Shown one piece after another: positions 14,822-17,923 of a DNA stretch of 17,923 nucleotides (position 1 is its first letter; the number at the start of each line of letters is the position of its first letter). Source of the DNA: an uncultured Collinsella sp. GTDB taxonomy: Bacteria > Actinomycetota > Coriobacteriia > Coriobacteriales > Coriobacteriaceae. Location of the stretch: the NCBI GenBank assembly GCA_937969105.1, contig CALBUZ010000011.1:1-17923 (forward strand). Direction: 5' to 3'. Under the pieces are notes generated by a model that saw only the letters and a program-made list of their open reading frames with translations, made no database searches and was not told where the DNA came from. A program made the position numbers and the translations under genes.

Positions 14822-15505
14822 TTAGATGCTGGCGATTGCGAAGTTGAGCAGCCACTCGGCCAGCGGATACACGGTAACGTCGAAATAGCGGCCGATCACA
14901 TCGATGCCGGTCCACATGGGCAGCAGATACAGCACGATGATGAGTATGGGCATGGCGTATTGCTGCAGGTGGTAGTAGTTGGCGAGCGCCTTACCTTTGA
15001 GGAACGGCACGATGATCGACGAGCCGTCAAGCGGCGGAATCGGAATGAGGTTAAAGAACGCAAGCGATAGGTTGACCACGATAAACGTAGCGCCAAAGTT
15101 CATGATTTGCGACGCTACGGCAAAGGACATACTGGTGTAGAGGTTGCCGTAGGTCAGGTGCATGAGGGCTGCGGCCAGGCACGCGAGCGCGATGTTCGAT
15201 GCGGGGCCGGCTGCGCTCACCAGGACCTCATCGCGCTTGGGGTGCTTAAGGTTGTTGAGGTAGACGGGAACGGGCTTGGCGAAGGCGAACACCGGGCCTC
15301 CGGCGGCGAGCATCAGCAGCGGCAGGAGGATGGTGCCAAACGGGTCGACATGGTTGAGCGGGTTGAGCGAGACGCGTCCGCGCGAACGGGCCGTCTTATC
15401 GCCGAGTGCCCAGGCCGCGGCGGCGTGCGCGCTCTCGTGGATCACGATGCCCAGGATGACGGCGACCGCGCTGGCGAGCAGGTTCATGAAGTAGCTGCTG
15501 GACAT
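14822..15505 (-). CDS. Site-2 protease family (M50) membrane metalloprotease
   Basis: The 227-residue protein is strongly hydrophobic, with about five or six membrane segments. The zinc site is visible: HESAH at 23-27 (His23, Glu24, His27) in the first segment, and NLIPIPPLDG (152-161) supplying the Asp160 ligand. The AKPVPVYLNNLKHPKRDE and AAGPASN blocks (76-104) are typical of the short M50 group with no PDZ domain. Family members cut proteins within the membrane; the substrate here is unknown. AGGGGA lies 5 bases before the ATG at 15505. The gene follows the small membrane protein gene by 9 bp. In many Gram-positive genomes a short M50 gene precedes scpA, as here. Confidence 0.92.
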   Translation of the reverse strand: MSSSYFMNLLASAVAVILGIVIHESAHAAAAWALGDKTARSRGRVSLNPLNHVDPFGTILLPLLMLAAGGPVFAFAKPVPVYLNNLKHPKRDEVLVSAAGPASNIALACLAAALMHLTYGNLYTSMSFAVASQIMNFGATFIVVNLSLAFFNLIPIPPLDGSSIIVPFLKGKALANYYHLQQYAMPILIIVLYLLPMWTGIDVIGRYFDVTVYPLAEWLLNFAIASI

Positions 15506-15514
15506 AACGATCCC

Positions 15515-15811
15515 CTAGCGGACGCGGCGCGAGGCGCGCGTGAGCAGGTAATCGGCCACAAATAGAATCACGGCCACGATGGCGTAATCCAGGCGGAACA
15601 CGCCGCCAAAGGGAGAAGTGATGACGCCGTAGCCGGCGATGGCGCTCGGCAGTGCGCGCGAAAGCTCGACGACAAAGCCCACAATCTGCAACTTGGCGGT
15701 GAGGCCGCTAAAGCACAGCAGCACGGTCATCGCGCTCATAAAGATGCCGCAGATGCGACAGGCAATGGCGATGATGCTCATCGCCACGGCAGCGGCCTTA
15801 CGAGAGTTCAC
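15515..15811 (-). CDS. Small membrane protein of unknown function
   Basis: I do not recognise this protein. The start is set at GTG 15811, since GAGGAGG lies 6 bases upstream; an internal ATG at 15781 has no good site, and the frame open to 15931 runs deep into the ABC-F gene. This gives 98 residues: a basic N-terminus ([12 protein letters not shown]), hydrophobic segments at about 11-34, 40-50 and 74-92, and a basic end (TRASRRVR). It overlaps the end of the ABC-F gene by 14 bp, its ribosome binding site lies inside that gene, and the M50 protease gene follows by 9 bp. A function linked to either neighbour is possible but unproven. Confidence 0.72.
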   Translation of the reverse strand: MNSRKAAAVAMSIIAIACRICGIFMSAMTVLLCFSGLTAKLQIVGFVVELSRALPSAIAGYGVITSPFGGVFRLDYAIVAVILFVADYLLTRASRRVR

Positions 15812-17831
15812 GCGCGGCCTCCTCTTCGATCTGGGTGGAAAGCTCCAGCCATTCATCCTCGAGCTTGGGTAGCTCTTGCTTAAGGCCGTTATATTCCCCC
15901 AGCGCGGCGTTGAACTTGTCCTGATCGGCATAAAGTTCTTCGCTTGCCATCAATTCCATAAGCTCGTCATAGCGAGCGCGCTTTTTGTCGAGCTCGGCCT
16001 CGATCTTCTTGAGCTGGTTACGCACACCCTTGAGCTTTTTGTTGAGCGCGGCACGGGCCTGGGCCTCGGCACGCTTTTGCTCCTTGGTCTTTTTGCCCTC
16101 AGCCGGCTTGGAAGCAGCGGCGGGCGCATCGGGCTGGGCCGCGGTGACCTTGGCGGACTTGGCCGTGGCCGGCACACTCTCCCCTGCCGCCTCGGCGGCG
16201 GCGCGGGCCGCAAGGTCCTCGCGCTTGTAGAGGTAGTAGTCGTAGTCGCCGTCGTAGACCGTTACCTTGCCATCGCGGATGTCGATCACGCGGTTGGCAA
16301 CGGCGCGCACCAGGTGCTCGTCGTGGCTGATCAGCACGATGGTTCCGGGGAAGTTTTGCAGGGCGTTTTCGAGCATGTCCACCGAGTCGATGTCCAAGTG
16401 GTTGGTGGGCTCGTCCAGGCACAGGAGCGCCTCGGGGGCCACGAGCATCTTTGCCAGGGCCAGACGCGCCTTTTCGCCGCCGGAAAGGACGCGAACCTGC
16501 TTTTCGATGGAATCGTTGTCGCTAAACAGGAAGGCGCCCAGCAGGCTGCGCTGCTGCGGCACGGTCCACTTGGGCGTAACAGTGTCGATCTCTTGCAGGA
16601 CGGTGTTGGACTCGGTCATGCCCTCGAGCGCGTGCTGGGCGTAGTAGGCTACGCCCACGTTGGTGCCCAGGTCCCGGGTGCCGGTGGTGGGCGGCTCCAG
16701 GCCGGCGAGGATCTTCATGAGGGTGGACTTGCCGGCGCCGTTGGGGCCAACGAGTGCCACGTGTTCGCCGCGGTAGAGCTTGAGGTCGATGTCGCTGTAG
16801 ATGCGCTTTTCACCGTAGGACTTGGACACGCCCTCCAGGCCCACGACCATGTCGCCGGAGCGCGGCGGATCGGGGAACTTAAAGTCGATGTGCTTGTGGC
16901 CCTCGGGCAGGATGACGAGCTCCTTTTTGATCTGCTCGATCTTGCGGATGCGCTCCTGGGCCTGGGCGGCCTTGGTGGGCTTGTAGCGGAACTTGTCGAC
17001 GAAGACCTGCATGTGGGCGATGTCGCGCTCCTGGGCGGCACGCTTGGCGCGCATCTGCTCCAGGTTGTCCTCGCGCTGTTTTAGGTAGCTGCTGTAGTTG
17101 CCGGTGTAGGTGGTTACGCGGCGGTTTTCGAGGGCGGCGACGTGGTCGACGCAGGCGTCCATAAAGGCGCGGTCGTGGCTGACGATGAGGACAGCGCCGT
17201 CGTAGTTGGCGATAAAGCCGCGCAGCCACTGGACGCTTTCGAGATCCAGGTGGTTGGTGGGCTCGTCCAGAAGCAGCAAGTCGGGATGGCGCAGGAAGAG
17301 CTTGGCCAGCGCGATGCGCATCTGCCAGCCGCCCGAGAACTCGGAGCACGGGCGCTCAAAGTCGGTGACTTTAAAGCCCAGGCCGGACAGGATTTTGCGC
17401 GCGTTGCTCTCGAGCTCGTAGCCGCCCAGGTGCTCAAAGCGGTCCTGGACCTGGCCGTACTCGTTAAGGAGCGCGTCGACGTCCTTGCCCTGCTCGGAGA
17501 GCTCGGTGATCTGGGCCTGCAGCTCGTTGGCGCGCTCGCCCATGCGGCGGATTTCCTTGGCGGCGGCCATGACCTCGGCGAGGATGGTGGTGTCCTTTTG
17601 CTCTAGATTGGTTTCCTGCTCTAGGTAGCCTACCTGGCAGTCCTTGGCGTACTGGACCTGGCCGGCATCTGGGCTGTCGATGCCCATGATGATTTTGAGC
17701 ATGGTGGTTTTGCCGGCGCCGTTGGGGCCCACGAGCGCGAAGCGCTCGCCGGGGTTGATCTGGAAGGACGCGCCACTAAAGAGGACGCGCGCGCCGAAGC
17801 TTTTTTCGATCTTGTCGACCAGGAGGATCAT
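15798..17831 (-). CDS. ABC-F family ATPase (Uup/YdiF-like)
   Basis: ABC-F proteins have two ATPase domains and no membrane span; characterised members bind the ribosome and help translation or give antibiotic protection. The 677-residue protein shows domain 1 with GPNGAGKT (35-42), FSGGW (165-169) and [15 protein letters not shown] (185-199), a charged helical linker (about 245-320, the P-site tRNA interaction motif region), then domain 2 with GPNGAGKST (362-370), LSGGE (449-453) and [10 protein letters not shown] (471-480). An Ala/Lys-rich spacer and a C-terminal coiled coil (about 590-677) resemble the Uup type. Nothing points to a resistance gene. AAGG lies 7 bases before the ATG at 17831. 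It is the first gene after the terminator at 17863-17890, so its promoter must lie in or beyond that terminator. Confidence 0.94.
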   Translation of the reverse strand: MILLVDKIEKSFGARVLFSGASFQINPGERFALVGPNGAGKTTMLKIIMGIDSPDAGQVQYAKDCQVGYLEQETNLEQKDTTILAEVMAAAKEIRRMGERANELQAQITELSEQGKDVDALLNEYGQVQDRFEHLGGYELESNARKILSGLGFKVTDFERPCSEFSGGWQMRIALAKLFLRHPDLLLLDEPTNHLDLESVQWLRGFIANYDGAVLIVSHDRAFMDACVDHVAALENRRVTTYTGNYSSYLKQREDNLEQMRAKRAAQERDIAHMQVFVDKFRYKPTKAAQAQERIRKIEQIKKELVILPEGHKHIDFKFPDPPRSGDMVVGLEGVSKSYGEKRIYSDIDLKLYRGEHVALVGPNGAGKSTLMKILAGLEPPTTGTRDLGTNVGVAYYAQHALEGMTESNTVLQEIDTVTPKWTVPQQRSLLGAFLFSDNDSIEKQVRVLSGGEKARLALAKMLVAPEALLCLDEPTNHLDIDSVDMLENALQNFPGTIVLISHDEHLVRAVANRVIDIRDGKVTVYDGDYDYYLYKREDLAARAAAEAAGESVPATAKSAKVTAAQPDAPAAASKPAEGKKTKEQKRAEAQARAALNKKLKGVRNQLKKIEAELDKKRARYDELMELMASEELYADQDKFNAALGEYNGLKQELPKLEDEWLELSTQIEEEAARELS

Positions 17832-17862
17832 GCTGCCGCCTTTGACCTTGTGTTCCTATATG

Positions 17863-17890
17863 AAAAAAGGCCCCAACTTGCGTTGGAGCC
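17863..17890 (-). terminator. Rho-independent terminator after the right-edge RNA gene
   Basis: On the minus strand GGCTCCAAC, loop GCAA and GTTGGGGCC form a 9-bp stem with one mismatch (17890-17869), followed by six T residues (17868-17863). It lies between the partial RNA at the right edge and the ABC-F gene. Confidence 0.85.
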
Positions 17891-17904
17891 TCATTCAATG
17901 CTCG

Positions 17905-17923
17905 GGTGGAGACGAGGGGAATC
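17905..17923 (-). ncRNA. 3' end of an alanine-type acceptor RNA (tmRNA or tRNA-Ala), partial
   Basis: The minus strand at the edge reads GATTCCCCTCGTCTCCACC. This fits positions 57-75 of a tRNA-like 3' end: half of the T-loop, T-stem strand CCCCT, acceptor strand CGTCTCC, discriminator A and CC. The U at position 70 and A73 are what an alanine acceptor stem with a G3-U70 pair would show, as in tRNA-Ala and tmRNA. The final A of CCA is not encoded (the next base is C). A terminator follows. The 5' part lies outside the window, so the two options cannot be separated. Confidence 0.6.

Noticed and set aside
15876..17084. A 402-codon plus-strand open frame opposite the ABC-F gene
   Set aside because: It is the mirror of a well-supported ABC-F coding sequence, with a repetitive Leu/Gly/Val composition and no domain of its own. 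The 301- to 343-codon frames opposite coaBC, gpsA and cmk are rejected for the same reason.
15798..17831. An antibiotic-resistance ABC-F gene
   Set aside because: The long C-terminal coiled coil and the housekeeping neighbourhood fit the Uup/YdiF type. No mobile element or leader peptide is seen, and sequence alone does not support resistance.

Overview
The window is a stretch of bacterial chromosome made almost entirely of housekeeping genes. From about 576 to 17831 everything supported lies on the minus strand: seventeen protein genes and one tRNA, packed with short gaps or overlaps. The genes are GC-rich, start mostly at ATG behind strong AGGAGG-type ribosome binding sites, and combine Gram-positive-type scpA/scpB, PlsY, NAD(P)-dependent GpsA, the non-mevalonate enzyme IspH and a DUF512 PDZ/radical-SAM protein. 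This suggests a high-GC Gram-positive bacterium, most likely a coriobacterium of the Collinsella type. The assignment is inference from gene content and style, not from a database match.

Layout, in the direction of transcription (right to left). At the right edge is the 3' end of a structural RNA with an alanine-type acceptor stem (tmRNA or tRNA-Ala) and its terminator. Next come an ABC-F ATPase, a small membrane protein read from a GTG that overlaps it, and an M50 membrane metalloprotease. After an 84-bp gap holding two GC-rich hairpins come scpA, scpB and an RluB/RsuA-type pseudouridine synthase. A 66-bp gap leads to cmk, a PlsC-like acyltransferase, ispH, the DUF512 protein, der, plsY and gpsA, nearly all within 20 bp of each other. 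Rpe, a NifS-like cysteine desulfurase, a Nif3-family metalloprotein, a coiled-coil zinc-ribbon protein and coaBC follow without a visible break. A tRNA-Pro(GGG) with its own promoter and terminator closes the array.

The left 575 bp are different. They hold the last codons of a plus-strand gene, its terminator, and about 420 bp of lower-GC DNA with no convincing gene, lying between two converging terminators. This stretch carries a 12-bp direct repeat and an AT-rich inverted repeat.

Functionally the genes cover phospholipid synthesis (GpsA and PlsY make and acylate glycerol-3-phosphate, the PlsC-like protein would add the second acyl chain), chromosome segregation (ScpA/ScpB), ribosome assembly and translation (Der, RluB-like, ABC-F, tRNA), precursor and cofactor supply (Cmk, Rpe, IspH, CoaBC) and Fe-S chemistry (a sulfur donor together with two probable Fe-S proteins, IspH and DUF512). 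I see no insertion sequence, phage, CRISPR array or defence locus, and no clear sign of a new system. The points worth a second look are small: a changed acyltransferase motif, a missing zinc ligand, an in-frame 12-bp repeat in the cysteine desulfurase, the DUF512 enzyme of unknown function, the small membrane gene, and the left intergenic region.
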